Source: Watersipora subatra (lineage: Eukaryota; Bryozoa; Gymnolaemata; Cheilostomatida; Watersiporidae). Taken from it: a stretch of 64,000 bases of DNA. The stretch lies in NCBI RefSeq assembly GCF_963576615.1, contig NC_088708.1, positions 62,536,672 to 62,600,671 on the forward strand, read 5' to 3'. Below are positions 36,358-47,785 of the stretch, piece after piece (positions within the stretch are counted from its first letter, which is position 1; each line of letters starts with the position of its first letter). The notes under the pieces were generated by a model. That model did not search any database and was not told the origin of the DNA. It was given only the letters and a program-made list of their open reading frames with translations. The translations under genes and the position numbers were made by a program.

Positions 36358-38320
36358 CTGGAACGATACAAGAGCATGATACTACTCTACCTAGAATACT
36401 TGCAAACGCTAAAGCAGCCAATGTAAACTTGATAGTTCCCGCTGATGCAATAACTGGAGATGCTTTTAGAAGACAGTTTTTTGGATGGTTCTTTTGTCGT
36501 TGGTGTTTGCCCACATAAACCACTTGGGTGCACGGGACCATGTACTTTATAGTGTAGCTACTTTCATTGGCTTCAGCTGTACGAATTTCTCCAAAGTTGA
36601 CTTCAGAATCATAGGCCAATGTGACCAGTAATTGTGGAGAAAACTGCATTGGTATCAGTAAAATATCTCCTCTGGATTAGGTTCGCTGCTTCGTGTGTGT
36701 GTGTGTATGTGTGTGAGAGTGTGAAATTGGCCGCCAAGGGGAAGGACACCATTCCATCAAAACAACATCACCATCTTCTTTAATTGCTATGTGATGGCAT
36801 GATCAAATGTCATGAATTGGAGGCACGGTGGACCAGCGTTCTTTGCAGATCCGTGCTGTTTTAGTAATCACATCTTTTGAGATGTAGAATAAATTTATTG
36901 GTTTCACTGATTTGGAAGTTATTGCTGTTGCAGCTTCCGCATATAACTGCCGATTTTACAACATATCTTTTTTGTACACTGCCATTAGAATCTGTTGTTT
37001 GATGCTTTCCCTCAATACCATCTATTGTACCTTTGCCATGCGATGTAACTTTTGTAACCGTACTTCAAAACACACACTTGGTTGAACGATTACCTCATAA
37101 TTTGACGGCATCACACCAGGTGTGCGCATCAACAGGGTAATCTTGACAAACTCCATGTTCCGAGTTACAAAACATCGGAGATTAATTCCGGTTTTTCATT
37201 TCTGTCATAGAAGCTGGCTTTTCTGACTTGGAATATCCAGCATTGCTTTCATATGCCAGGGTATCAAAGTGAACCCTCAAACAAAGGCAGACATCGTCAT
37301 ATTATTAAAAATGTCTGCACATCACAAATACTTTCACGTGCCTATAAAACAGAAGCTTGCCATATTTTCAGCAAATAGGCGAATTTGGCTAAGGCATAGC
37401 AGCCCAAAATCAAATGATGGATAAGAACAATTCACCTCAGATAGCTTTGGAAGAGCAGACTGAAACTGAATGCACTAAAAATGTGACGCGCGGGACAAAC
37501 TATTCTTTGCTCGACTGAATGGTAAGGAAAAATTGCATTTGCTAGAAAAAAACACCTGGGCTAAAAATCTACTCTTCCATTGATGAAAAAATAAAAGTAA
37601 ATTTATTTCAGAATAAATAGCAAAGTTTGAGAGAAGATGATCTATTGGCCTGCGCATCACACACATACCAGAAAATCTACTTGCATGCCCCATATCATCA
37701 CGAGAGAAAATTTCATTATAAAAATCTTCATGCTTCTGTATGTTTGAGCATTATCGTAATGTTATAATGTTGGAATAGTTTAGTTCACTATTTACTTGTT
37801 TTGTGTGTACTGTGATTCATGGCACAATTCTCTTCCGTTTTTGTAACATGGCTTAATTAACTTACAGTTCAATTCATCTGCTCATTTAAATCCGTATACA
37901 CCCTGTAAAAAATACCTCACTATAATAATCCTACATATGTCTAAACATTTTTACTCATTAATTGACAGAAAATCGTGATTGCAAAAAGGTAGAAAAAATT
38001 GCGTGTGACACTATGCTTGGCCTTGCTCACAAGTAGATTACAAACCCGAACTGAACTTAGATTCTGATGACGCCTCGCGTTTGATGCCCTTCTTCTCTGA
38101 CCGGCCAGTCTCTCTCTTCCTAATAAGCTCTGACTTTTGTTACAAGACCGGTACACTGTACACAGGTAATTGCCTACGATACTAACCATTACAAATCCTA
38201 TATAATATTAATAGTAATATAATAATAATAATAGTTTTCCTAAGCAAAACTAATACCAAGGCCAAAATATCAGTCTTAGATTAAATTGTAAGCGCAATAT
38301 CAACGTCTAACACTTGTTGA
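36358..38320. other. Intergenic, unassigned
   Basis: Open frames of up to 118 codons exist on the minus strand at 36293-36649 but overlap the Tigger remnant and show no known domain. Nothing else is recognisable; further decayed transposon sequence is likely. Confidence 0.4.
36693..36715. repeat. (GT)n microsatellite
   Basis: Alternating GT with one interruption, continuing into GAGAGTGTG. Confidence 0.8.
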
Positions 38321-39729
38321 AGTATCCTCACAAGCAGCTAATAATGACGCATCATTTTGTCAGGGTGAAAATGCTAACGAATTATCCACAATAGTGTGGA
38401 CAACCAGTTCTATAGAAATAAATGCTGAAGGGATAGAGAAACTTATCTATGATCTTAAAAACAATAAGTCACCTGGTTCTGATGGCATTCGTAAATGTGA
38501 ATTGTTAGTTTATCCTGCGTTAACTGCACGGTGCCTTAAATACATATTTCAAGCATCTCTCAACTCCGGAAAATTACCTTCCATGTGGAAATGTGCGATC
38601 ATAACTCCTATTCATAAAAAGGGGCCAAAGGATCTGGCTTCCAACTACAGACCCATATTACTTAAAAGCGTTCCTGGAAAGATGATGGAACATATAGTCC
38701 TACATTATTTAAATAAGAAACTTGACTCTGTACTTTATAACAGACAACATGGCTTTAGGAAAGGACTGTCATGTGAGACACAGTTATGTGCAACGTACCA
38801 TGAACTTGTCAAGGCCACTGAAAACTCAAAAACTATTCATGCAGTGATCCTGGACTTTCAAAAGGCCTCCGATAAAGTTCCACACAAGCTTTTACTCATC
38901 AAACTACGTCAAATCAAAGATTTAGATCCTGCCATTGTTAACTGGATACAGGACTTTCTAACTAACAGATCCCAAAGAGTCGCAATAAAAAACACGCTAT
39001 CAGATGAGCTACCAGTTACATCAGGAGTACCTCAAGGTTCGGTTCTTGGACCAACACTCTTTCTGGTGTATATTAACGACTTACCCCAATGTGTCACCTG
39101 TAATGTGAGCTTATATGCCGATGACACACTACTATACTCCACTGTTAATAATAACCAAGACATAGAGAAATTTCAAACAAACATTGATGCTCTCCACAAA
39201 TGGTCAACTGAAAATATGATGCCATTTAACACCACAAAATGTGAAGTTGTTGTTTTTAATAATAGACTACAACAGCTACCATCTTACACTATTGGAGGAA
39301 ACCTAATCAACTGCGTGCAAGAAATTAAATATCTTGGGGTTACTATACAGTCTGACTTGAAATTTTCAAATCATATAGCCTCTAAAATAGCCTCAGCAAG
39401 TCGAACACTTGGCTCTATTAAATACACCTTACATCAAGCACCTCAACGTGCCAAGCTTCCTGCCTACCTAAGTCTGTGCCGTCCCATATTAGAGTACGCA
39501 GATGTCCTCTGGGACCCTGCAGACAAGGCATCTTGTCACAGACTGGAACTTGTTCAAAACAAGGCTATAAGATTTATCAAAGGAATAAAAGGTCGCCATG
39601 GTGTAACAGAGGGAAGGAATGATTTGGGACTACAGTCTCTTGAACATAGAAGAAAAACCCACAGAATTTCTCTCCTGATGAGAATTCTTTCAAACGAGGA
39701 AAGACAAAATACTATCATCAGCATATGAC
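38321..39729 (+). pseudogene. Non-LTR retrotransposon reverse transcriptase, 5' part, interrupted by gypsy insertion
   Basis: Open from about 38321 to 39728. RT motifs: NNKSPGSDGI, HKKGPKDLASNYRPI, NRQHGFRKGLSCETQL, ILDFQKASDKVPH, SGVPQGSVLGP, LYADDTLLYS, and the thumb region to RRKTHRISLLMRIL. This is a Jockey/CR1-type LINE RT. The endonuclease is missing, so the copy is 5' truncated. The final ~10 codons are out of frame with the tail found beyond the gypsy element, so at least one frameshift is present near 39700-39724. Confidence 0.9.
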
Positions 39730-39797
39730 TGAAGTAAATTCTACTCGACAAGGATAGACAACTCCCAACTCAAGAGCGAGTTCCACAACTTGATGAG

Positions 39798-40206
39798 TCA
39801 ATAAACAGACTTGTGGGTGAGCCGATAAACAGACTCGAGAGTGAGCCGATAAACAGACTCGCGGGTGAGCCGATAAACAGACTCGCGGGTGAGCCGATAA
39901 ACAGACTCGATGGTGAGCCGATAAACAGACTCGATGGTGAGCCGATAAACAGACTCGATGGTGAGCCGATAAACAGACTCGAAGGTGAGCCGATAAACAG
40001 ACTCGATGGTGAGCCGATAAACAGACTCGATGGTGAGCCGATAAACAGACTCGATGGTGAGCCGATAAACAGACTCGATGGTGAGCCGATAAACAGACTC
40101 GATGGTGAGCCGATAAACAGACTCGATGGTGAGCCGATAAACAGACTCGCGGGTGAGCCGATAAACAGACTCGATGGTGAGCCGATAAACAGACTCGATG
40201 GTGACT
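39798..40206. repeat. 24-bp tandem array in left LTR, about 17 units
   Basis: Unit GAGCCGATAAACAGACTCGA(T/A)GGT, 16 clear copies plus one degenerate copy. The period is a multiple of three, so open frames appear on both strands (EPINRLDG in the plus frame). Confidence 0.95.
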
Positions 40207-40850
40207 TCTCTCAATTGTACACCCTAGCAAGCCAAGCGCAATAATTCTTGATGTTCGGTCAATAGCATTTATAGTGAAAGCAGCTATGATACGCTGGCTA
40301 ATATCACAATGCTAAAGGCAGAAACAGTGACAAGAATTTTATACCCTATTTGCTTTTGAAAATCAAACAGAGCTTATTATAAAGAACGCAGTATCTTTAT
40401 TGGTGTTATATCTCTCAGTACCAAGCAGTAACACACCAGCAATGATAAAACTGACAGGTTATATAGCAATTCCAAGAAAAATCTACAGTTGATTGGCTGC
40501 ACAGTAATTAGGTCAACCAATTCCACAATAACATATTTCGAATACAAAAACGATAACATTTGTCTCTAACTAATCACGCAATACGAGTATTAATAATTTT
40601 TAGTGTTTGTATAGTAACATACAAATCTTAGAACAATATGGTAATAAATGATTAACATAAAAGAATTGCTAGTATAACCCATACATATACACTACATTGG
40701 ACAAGTGTTAAGCGTGTGCCTTATAAATGACTATTCACATTTGTCCGAATTGCGACGAACGTAATATAGATCCATTGAGTCAGCAATTTGAAGCTGCCGG
40801 ATTATAGGCTTAGAAAAGACGTCATCAACTCTCTTGCGCATGCTGACTGT

Positions 40851-40859
40851 CTATAAATA
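40851..40859 (+). promoter_or_regulatory. TATA box for antisense LTR transcription (left)
   Basis: CTATAAATA upstream of the zinc-finger ATG, about 25-30 nt before a plausible start site near CACTGATTTACAG. Confidence 0.5.
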
Positions 40860-40899
40860 CGGGTACACACTGATTTACAGTTCATTCGCTTTTACAAGC

Positions 40900-41304
40900 A
40901 TGAAGCACTCGTGCACCTTTTGCGATTTTTCTTGTCACAAGGAGCGTGACCTACAGAGGCACGCTCGTGTACACAGACACCGCTGCTCCTCCTGTGATGA
41001 GGTGTTCACCACTCAGCCTCTCCTGCATGCGCACGTCTCTGCTGAGCACCGGAGAACACAGTCTACCCAGACTGAGTCCCAGAGACCGAGGGCGCGTTCA
41101 CCTCGTCGCCAACACCATCACCGAGGGCAACGCTACCAAAGGCCACGGCAGGACCGAAGGCCGTACTGGAGGCCAGCCCGTGATGCTTGCCCTACTCCAC
41201 GGCATGAAGTGGAGTCCAAGATCGTCCGCCCAACGGTAGACTCCATCGGGGATGATAGTGACCCTCTCGGGCTACTGGACTCACCAGTCAAAATTGACTT
41301 CTGA
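40900..41304 (+). CDS. Antisense C2H2 zinc-finger ORF in the left LTR
   Basis: 134 codons from ATG 40900, opposite to gag-pol. Two C2H2 fingers occur in tandem at the N terminus: C-x2-C-x12-H-x3-H starting CTFCDF, then C-x2-C-x12-H-x4-H starting CSSCDEVF. A basic Arg/Gln/His-rich region (RRQHHHRGQRYQRPRQDRR) follows, then an acidic tail ending SPVKIDF. A TATA box (CTATAAATA, 40851-40859) lies 41 nt before the ATG, with a CRE-like GACGTCAT at 40819-40826. Its 3' end overlaps the opposite-strand pol terminus. The finger spacing argues that it is real coding sequence; expression is unproven. Confidence 0.65.
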   Translation: MKHSCTFCDFSCHKERDLQRHARVHRHRCSSCDEVFTTQPLLHAHVSAEHRRTQSTQTESQRPRARSPRRQHHHRGQRYQRPRQDRRPYWRPARDACPTPRHEVESKIVRPTVDSIGDDSDPLGLLDSPVKIDF

Positions 41305-44300
41305 GTGCCAGTAGTCTCGCCAACCACCTCGGCCCTTCTCAGGGCCACCATTTCTATTTTAAGGGTTTTGTTCTGCGTCAACAATGGCGGAAACTCAGTG
41401 TCGTACTTATCATCCATTTTTTTTTTTATTACACTGTCCCCTCCTAAGACAGAATTCTGCCCCAGAATAGCTGATAGCTTATCATTGTCTGTTTGCATTC
41501 TGTTGAGCCAATAATTTTGTAGATGCATTGGCTTCTTGGTTACCCTAGAAGGTTGCTGCTGTATGTCAGGGTTGGTTGGCTTCACCGACGTTTCCGCGGC
41601 AGGGGGTTCGGGCTCAAAACTAGTTGCTACATCTTCTGCACTTCCTCCAAAGCTTGGTCTGCGGGCCCGAGCATTCTCTCCTGGAGGAGCGCTTGTACCG
41701 GCTTCCTGGTACAGTTTAATCCGGCCTTCGTGCTGTACAGACAATTTTCCATTTCGCTCCATTTCGTACGTTTGATAGGGCAGAGATTTTGTAATGCGGT
41801 AAGGCCCAACATACTTGGGTTGAAGTTTTGTCCCTCTACCTTTTGTCTTAAAGTATGATTTGAGCCAGATTTGATCACCTTTGACAAATTTTGGCTCTTC
41901 TTCACTGTCATCCGTCCGAGGTTTGCATTTTTGATGCTGCCGTAGTTTTATGTATGCGGTCTGCATGTCTTTTTGTAATTGTGCAGCATACTCATCCTCT
42001 GTAAAATCCAACCCGGTTGGGTAGTTGACCAGGAGGTCATGCGGCAGTCGGACATTTCGCCCTAGCATCAATGAGTTGGGCGTCTCTCCAGTGCTTCGAT
42101 GTGGCGTAGCCCGTATGATCCGCATGATTTGGGGCACTAGGCGATCCCATTCCTGGTGTTCTGACTCGGCCAGCATAGCCCTCAAGGAATTTCCCAGTGT
42201 CCGGTTCAATCTTTCCACTATCGAATTTCCCTGGGGATGATAGGGAGCGCAACGGGTTTTCTTGCAGTTCCATAATTCACAGCAGGCCCTAAATAGAGCT
42301 GACTCAAACTGTGCTCCTTGGTCCGTGTGTATTGTTTCAGGGATCCCAAAGTAGCTAAACACTCGCTCATCTAGAACCTTAGCTACTGTTGAGGCCTGCC
42401 CATCACGGATTGGAATGGCGTCGTACCATCTGGTGAAATGATCTGCGAGGACTAAAATCTGGGTGCTACCGTCGGTAGTCTCTGGCAGGGGCCCACATAA
42501 ATCTACCACAATAACCTGCCATGGTCTTCCGGCCCCCAGCTTGTTTTGGGGGTCAGAGTGTCGGTGGCGTGCTGGTTTTGCTTTCTGACAAGCAACACAT
42601 CCATTCACCCACTTCCTGACATAACTCGTCATGCCAGGCCAAAACCAATTCTGGCGGATTATGGCCAGGGTCTTATTAAAACCAAGATGGGCAGATTGGT
42701 GCGCGGTCTGTGTTACCTCTGCTTGTTTAACACGGGGACATATCACCCTTGAGACTCGTCTACTTTGATAAGGCAACTCTACGTGCAGCACACCAGATTC
42801 ATCTAATTTTAGGTGCTCCCATAATTTAACTAGCTTTTCTGCCTGCCATCCCAGGTACCGGTCTGAAGGGGGTTTCTGTTCCCGGACCCCATGATACACA
42901 TCGCCAATGTGCTCATCCAACTCCTGAGCCTTGGCCAAATCAATTTGCTGTCCCGCTAGATGAGTGGATACTGCATCAATGCGTACTGGCTGCATTTGGG
43001 ATGCTTCGGGAACAAGGTAGCGTTGGCATTGCTTGCAATCTTGGCAGATCTGCCGACTTAGTCCGTCTGCATTATTATGTTTCAGCCCCTTGCGGTGCTT
43101 CAAGGTAAATTCGAATTCCGAGAGTACCTCGAACCATCGGGCTAGCTGACCTGTCGGCGTTGAAGCTCGCAGTAACCATGGCAAGCTGGCATGGTCAGTG
43201 CGTATCTCAAACCTCCGTCCATATAGTTGCGGACGGAAATGTTTTAGGGCCTTCACAATAGCCAATAGCTCCAGCCGCGTCACACAATAGTTCGCTTCTT
43301 CCGGTGAGTGCATCTTAGAATAGTATGCAATTACTCTCTCTTGACCATCTTGTTCTTGTGCCAGGACCGCTTCAGAAGCCACTTGGCTTGCGTCCGTATC
43401 TAGAATGAATGGTTTCGAGTAGTCTGGATAGGCCAGCACCGGCGCAGTTGTCAGATGATTCTTGAGAGTCTGAAAGGCATGCTGACACTTGTTGTCCCAG
43501 CAAAATTCTGCTCGGGTAGAACACAACTGGCTGAGTGGTCGAGATAGCTCTGCATAATTTGCAATGAACCTGCGGTAATACCCACAAGTGCCCAGAAAGG
43601 CCCTGACATCAGACTTATGCTTGGGCAAGGGCCATTCGCTAACAGCTTCAATTTTGGTCGCATCGGTTTCCACCCCATCAGCGCTCACCACATGCCCCAG
43701 GTAATGTACCCTCTCCCCGAAAAGCGTGCATTTAGATGGCTTCAGCTTTAATCCGGCAGCCTGGAGCCTGTGAAAGACCTCTTCTAAGCGTTCTAGGTGA
43801 GTGTCAAAATCGGCAGAGAACACAATTATGTCATCTAGGTAGATCAACAGTGTGCGCCAATGCAAGCCCCGTAGAACTGTTTCCATTAATCGTTCGAATG
43901 TAGATGGTGCTGAGGTAAGGCCGAAAGGAAGAACTTGCCACTCCCAAAGACCGGATCTAGTAGTAAAAGCGGCAGCTTCCTTGGCAGAACTTTCTAGCTC
44001 CACTTGCCAATAGCCACTGGCAAGATCTAGAGTACTGAACCACTTGCTACCACCCAAGGCATCCAAGCTATCATCAATTCTAGGGAGAGGGTATGCATCC
44101 TTGGTGGTGAGTTCGTTCAGCTTACGGTAGTCCACACAGAAGCGCCAGCTGCCGTCTTTCTTTTTCACCAACACAACTGGGGAGCTCCAAGCGCCATGGC
44201 CCTCCTTGACTAAGCCATGTTCCTTGAGCTCTTGCACTTGCTTTTCTATTTCTGCCTCTTGAACCGGGCCATGCCGATAAGGCCTTTGTTTGATGGGTCG

Positions 44301-45238
44301 TGCATCTCTAACCAAAGGAATGGTATGCTGGACAACAGCTGTCCTTCCAAGATCATACTTGCCTGTACTGAAAATTGACTGATTTTTCTGCAATAACCCC
44401 ATTGCCCTTTTTACTTGGTTATCGTCCAACCTATGGCACCATTGTTGAAAAGCATTCTCAAGGTCTTCCGGAAGCGCTCCATTGGTCGGCCCCATGCTTG
44501 GGTTATCTTCCACCGCCCCAACTATGGAACAGCTTGCGACGACCTGTCCCGATTTCAGCTCAATTTCCGCATCTGAATAGTTCATCATGCGTATACAGAC
44601 ATCTTGATTTTTCGGTTGATGTATGGATGAGGCCACTACTAGCCCTGGCAGCCCACCAGTGTGCTCTATACACGCTGCCCCATGCCTCCAAACGCGATTC
44701 AACCTAGCTTGAACGAGCTTCTCACTACGGGGTGGAATGGATGTAGTGTATTTGGCCTGGACCTTGACCTGCAAGGGCTCTCCGTTGGCAGCGCAGCAAT
44801 CGATCTTCTGTCCTTGGCAGACCAGCTGATTGTTCTTGAAATCAATCTGGCAGTTAAAGTTCTTGAAGAAGTCAAAACCCAGCAGGATATGGTTATCTAT
44901 TTCGGCAATGATGAAGTTCGTTACAAATACTTCATTGCCCAACTTCAATGTGACTTTTGTTGTCCCTTCCAATGGAATTCGTTGGCCATCTGCAAGCACA
45001 CCCTGGCCTTCAACAGGTAGGGGGTGGGTGAAGGAAGACGGAGGTAGCTGTTGTAGGACTCTTTTAGGAATTATGGAACGGGAACAACCACTATCGAGAA
45101 GAAGCGTAAATTTTGTCTTTCCTACCTGAGCCCGAACATAATACGATGTGGCCTCGGAAGGTTGACAGAAACTAACTAGTGTGTCACCCCTTAGGTTTGG
45201 TTCAGCTTGTCCGGGGCCTATGACTGCTGAACTGATTC
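41133..45238 (-). CDS. pol: Gypsy pol: protease, RT, RNase H, integrase
   Basis: The open minus-strand frame is entered from gag by a -1 shift at 45245-45239. Protease LLLDSGCSRSI lies at about 45100. RT has KKKDGSWRFCVDYRKLN, LDLASGYWQ and LIYLDDIIVFS; RNase H has FILDTDAS; the integrase HHCC finger is followed by VVDLCGP, HTDQGAQFES and YHPQGNSIVERLNRTL (D, D, E). There is no chromodomain that I can see. The frame continues through the polypurine tract into the LTR and stops at 41133, so the last ~100 residues are LTR-encoded and may be an incidental extension. No internal stop. Confidence 0.93.
41434..41446 (-). other. Polypurine tract
   Basis: In sense, TAGGAGGGGACAG directly precedes the 3' LTR. 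Confidence 0.8.
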
Positions 45239-46159
45239 GTTTCCCGCCTTCTTTTGTCTGCAGTCACGAGAAATATGTCCTAAACCCTGGCAATTGTAGC
45301 AGCGTATGTCCTTGGTGGTTCGAGGCCTCCGGTTAGCCGCCAGTCCATTTAACAGCTCTCGCTGAGAGGTTGCCAACTGTCTTTGTGATTCCACCAATTT
45401 CTGGGTTAGTTCCATTTGCATGGAAGCAAATTTATCCAGCATTTCCTTTTGAGAGTTGCGAAACTCTTCAGCCTGCAGCTCTATTTGCTTCTTTAGGTCT
45501 TGGACGTCCTCTGTCTCTAACCGGTGGATCCCTACATCGGCAGTTGTCATTGAGCGATATTTATGGATGATATCGACTGCCTCTGCGAGAGAACTTGGTG
45601 GTGACAACCGTAATGTCCATGCCAATTGTGGCATTGTTGACACTGCACACAGAACTTCCTGTTTCGCTTGTTGATCCTGTTGATCAGTCGTTAAATTTGG
45701 GTACGCCTTTTTCACCAATGTCATTACTTTTTCCCCAAATTTATGAACGCTTTCTTTAGGTTTTAACTTCAACCCCCGCAAAAGAGTATTTGCCATATCT
45801 GTAGTGAGTCCATACTGCGATTGTAGCTTATCGTACACTTCCTCACATGAGTCGCCATTAGTTCCCATTGTAGCAGGGCCCTTTAGGGATAGCCGAAGAC
45901 GTAGCTTCTTCTCAGCATCACTCCATCTATTATGTTTAGCAATGGCTTCATAGCTAGTGATGAATGTGTCTACATCTTCTGTTCCATCAAATGTGGGTGC
46001 GGGGATTGGATGATGTGGTGGGACAGCTGCCTTCATGTGTGGCCGCCCTATTTCTTCCTCATCACCACTGTAATGGTCATGACACCCCCGTTCCATTTCT
46101 AGCCTCTCTTTCTCTAACCTTTCCTTTTCTAACCTCTGTCGTCGAGTGCGTGTAGGCAT
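45218..46159 (-). CDS. gag: Gypsy gag with CCHC zinc knuckle
   Basis: 313 codons from ATG 46159. A basic/acidic N terminus (repeated RLEKE) is followed by a capsid-like region (APTFDGTEDVDTFITSYE onward), a long coiled coil (about residues 215-270) and a single CCHC knuckle CYNCQGLGHISRDC. It ends at TAG 45218, 21 nt after the slippery heptamer. Confidence 0.92.
   Translation of the reverse strand: MPTRTRRQRLEKERLEKERLEMERGCHDHYSGDEEEIGRPHMKAAVPPHHPIPAPTFDGTEDVDTFITSYEAIAKHNRWSDAEKKLRLRLSLKGPATMGTNGDSCEEVYDKLQSQYGLTTDMANTLLRGLKLKPKESVHKFGEKVMTLVKKAYPNLTTDQQDQQAKQEVLCAVSTMPQLAWTLRLSPPSSLAEAVDIIHKYRSMTTADVGIHRLETEDVQDLKKQIELQAEEFRNSQKEMLDKFASMQMELTQKLVESQRQLATSQRELLNGLAANRRPRTTKDIRCYNCQGLGHISRDCRQKKAGNESVQQS
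45239..45245 (-). promoter_or_regulatory. Putative -1 ribosomal frameshift site GGGAAAC
   Basis: In the gag frame the heptamer reads G GGA AAC, a canonical X-XXY-YYZ slippery sequence. The pol frame is exactly -1 to gag and open across this point. I did not identify the downstream pseudoknot. Confidence 0.75.
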
Positions 46160-46191
46160 TCTGGGTTCGTCTAGATTGCTCTAGCAGAAAT

Positions 46192-46209
46192 ATCCCACCG
46201 CTGCCACCA
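46192..46209 (-). other. Primer binding site, tRNA-Leu
   Basis: In sense, TGGTGGCAGCGGTGGGAT begins two bases inside the 5' LTR end and is complementary over 18 nt to the 3' end of metazoan tRNA-Leu (ATCCCACCGCTGCCACCA). Confidence 0.85.
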
Positions 46210-46278
46210 GTGAAGTAAATTCTACTCGACAAGGATAGACAACTCCCAACTCAAGAGCGAGTTCCACAACTTGATGAG

Positions 46279-46687
46279 TCAATAAACAGACTTGTGGGTG
46301 AGCCGATAAACAGACTCGAGAGTGAGCCGATAAACAGACTCGCGGGTGAGCCGATAAACAGACTCGCGGGTGAGCCGATAAACAGACTCGATGGTGAGCC
46401 GATAAACAGACTCGATGGTGAGCCGATAAACAGACTCGATGGTGAGCCGATAAACAGACTCGAAGGTGAGCCGATAAACAGACTCGATGGTGAGCCGATA
46501 AACAGACTCGATGGTGAGCCGATAAACAGACTCGATGGTGAGCCGATAAACAGACTCGATGGTGAGCCGATAAACAGACTCGATGGTGAGCCGATAAACA
46601 GACTCGATGGTGAGCCGATAAACAGACTCGCGGGTGAGCCGATAAACAGACTCGATGGTGAGCCGATAAACAGACTCGATGGTGACT
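46279..46687. repeat. 24-bp tandem array in right LTR
   Basis: Copy-for-copy the same array as in the left LTR, with the same order of variant units, as expected if both LTRs were copied from one template. Confidence 0.95.
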
Positions 46688-47331
46688 TCTCTCAATTGTA
46701 CACCCTAGCAAGCCAAGCGCAATAATTCTTGATGTTCGGTCAATAGCATTTATAGTGAAAGCAGCTATGATACGCTGGCTAATATCACAATGCTAAAGGC
46801 AGAAACAGTGACAAGAATTTTATACCCTATTTGCTTTTGAAAATCAAACAGAGCTTATTATAAAGAACGCAGTATCTTTATTGGTGTTATATCTCTCAGT
46901 ACCAAGCAGTAACACACCAGCAATGATAAAACTGACAGGTTATATAGCAATTCCAAGAAAAATCTACAGTTGATTGGCTGCACAGTAATTAGGTCAACCA
47001 ATTCCACAATAACATATTTCGAATACAAAAACGATAACATTTGTCTCTAACTAATCACGCAATACGAGTATTAATAATTTTTAGTGTTTGTATAGTAACA
47101 TACAAATCTTAGAACAATATGGTAATAAATGATTAACATAAAAGAATTGCTAGTATAACCCATACATATACACTACATTGGACAAGTGTTAAGCGTGTGC
47201 CTTATAAATGACTATTCACATTTGTCCGAATTGCGACGAACGTAATATAGATCCATTGAGTCAGCAATTTGAAGCTGCCGGATTATAGGCTTAGAAAAGA
47301 CGTCATCAACTCTCTTGCGCATGCTGACTGT

Positions 47332-47340
47332 CTATAAATA
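47332..47340 (+). promoter_or_regulatory. TATA box for antisense LTR transcription (right)
   Basis: Same CTATAAATA in the right LTR. Confidence 0.5.
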
Positions 47341-47380
47341 CGGGTACACACTGATTTACAGTTCATTCGCTTTTACAAGC

Positions 47381-47785
47381 ATGAAGCACTCGTGCACCTT
47401 TTGCGATTTTTCTTGTCACAAGGAGCGTGACCTACAGAGGCACGCTCGTGTACACAGACACCGCTGCTCCTCCTGTGATGAGGTGTTCACCACTCAGCCT
47501 CTCCTGCATGCGCACGTCTCTGCTGAGCACCGGAGAACACAGTCTACCCAGACTGAGTCCCAGAGACCGAGGGTGCGTTCACCTCGTCGCCAACACCATC
47601 ACCGAGGGCAACGCTACCAAAGGCCACGGCAGGACCGAAGGCCGTACTGGAGGCCAGCCCGTGATGCTTGCCCTACTCCACGGCATGAAGTGGAGTCCAA
47701 GATCGTCCGCCCAACGGTAGACTCCATCGGGGATGATAGTGACCCTCTCGGGCTACTGGACTCACCAGTCAAAATTGACTTCTGA
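47381..47785 (+). CDS. Antisense C2H2 zinc-finger ORF in the right LTR
   Basis: Second copy of the 134-codon ORF with its TATA box at 47332-47340. It differs from the left copy by one residue (RVRS instead of RARS). Here the antisense promoter sits in the 5' LTR, so a transcript would run out of the element toward 48000. Confidence 0.65.
   Translation: MKHSCTFCDFSCHKERDLQRHARVHRHRCSSCDEVFTTQPLLHAHVSAEHRRTQSTQTESQRPRVRSPRRQHHHRGQRYQRPRQDRRPYWRPARDACPTPRHEVESKIVRPTVDSIGDDSDPLGLLDSPVKIDF

Larger units (their letters stand above)
39730..41433 (-). repeat. Gypsy 3' LTR (left copy)
   Basis: 1704 bp, unusually long. It contains a 24-bp tandem array, an antisense zinc-finger ORF with TATA box, and the last ~300 nt of the pol frame. 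Confidence 0.95.

Noticed and set aside
36293..36649. 118-codon minus-strand frame
   Set aside because: It overlaps the Tigger transposase remnant antisense and has no recognisable domain or splice partners.
39798..40206. CRISPR-like appearance of regular short repeats
   Set aside because: Units are head to tail without unique spacers, in a eukaryotic LTR; no cas genes.
39718..40244. Repeat proteins of 138-176 codons (EPINRL, SVYRLT, VCLSAH types)
   Set aside because: Consequence of the 24-bp LTR array in three frames; no start context or domain supports a protein.
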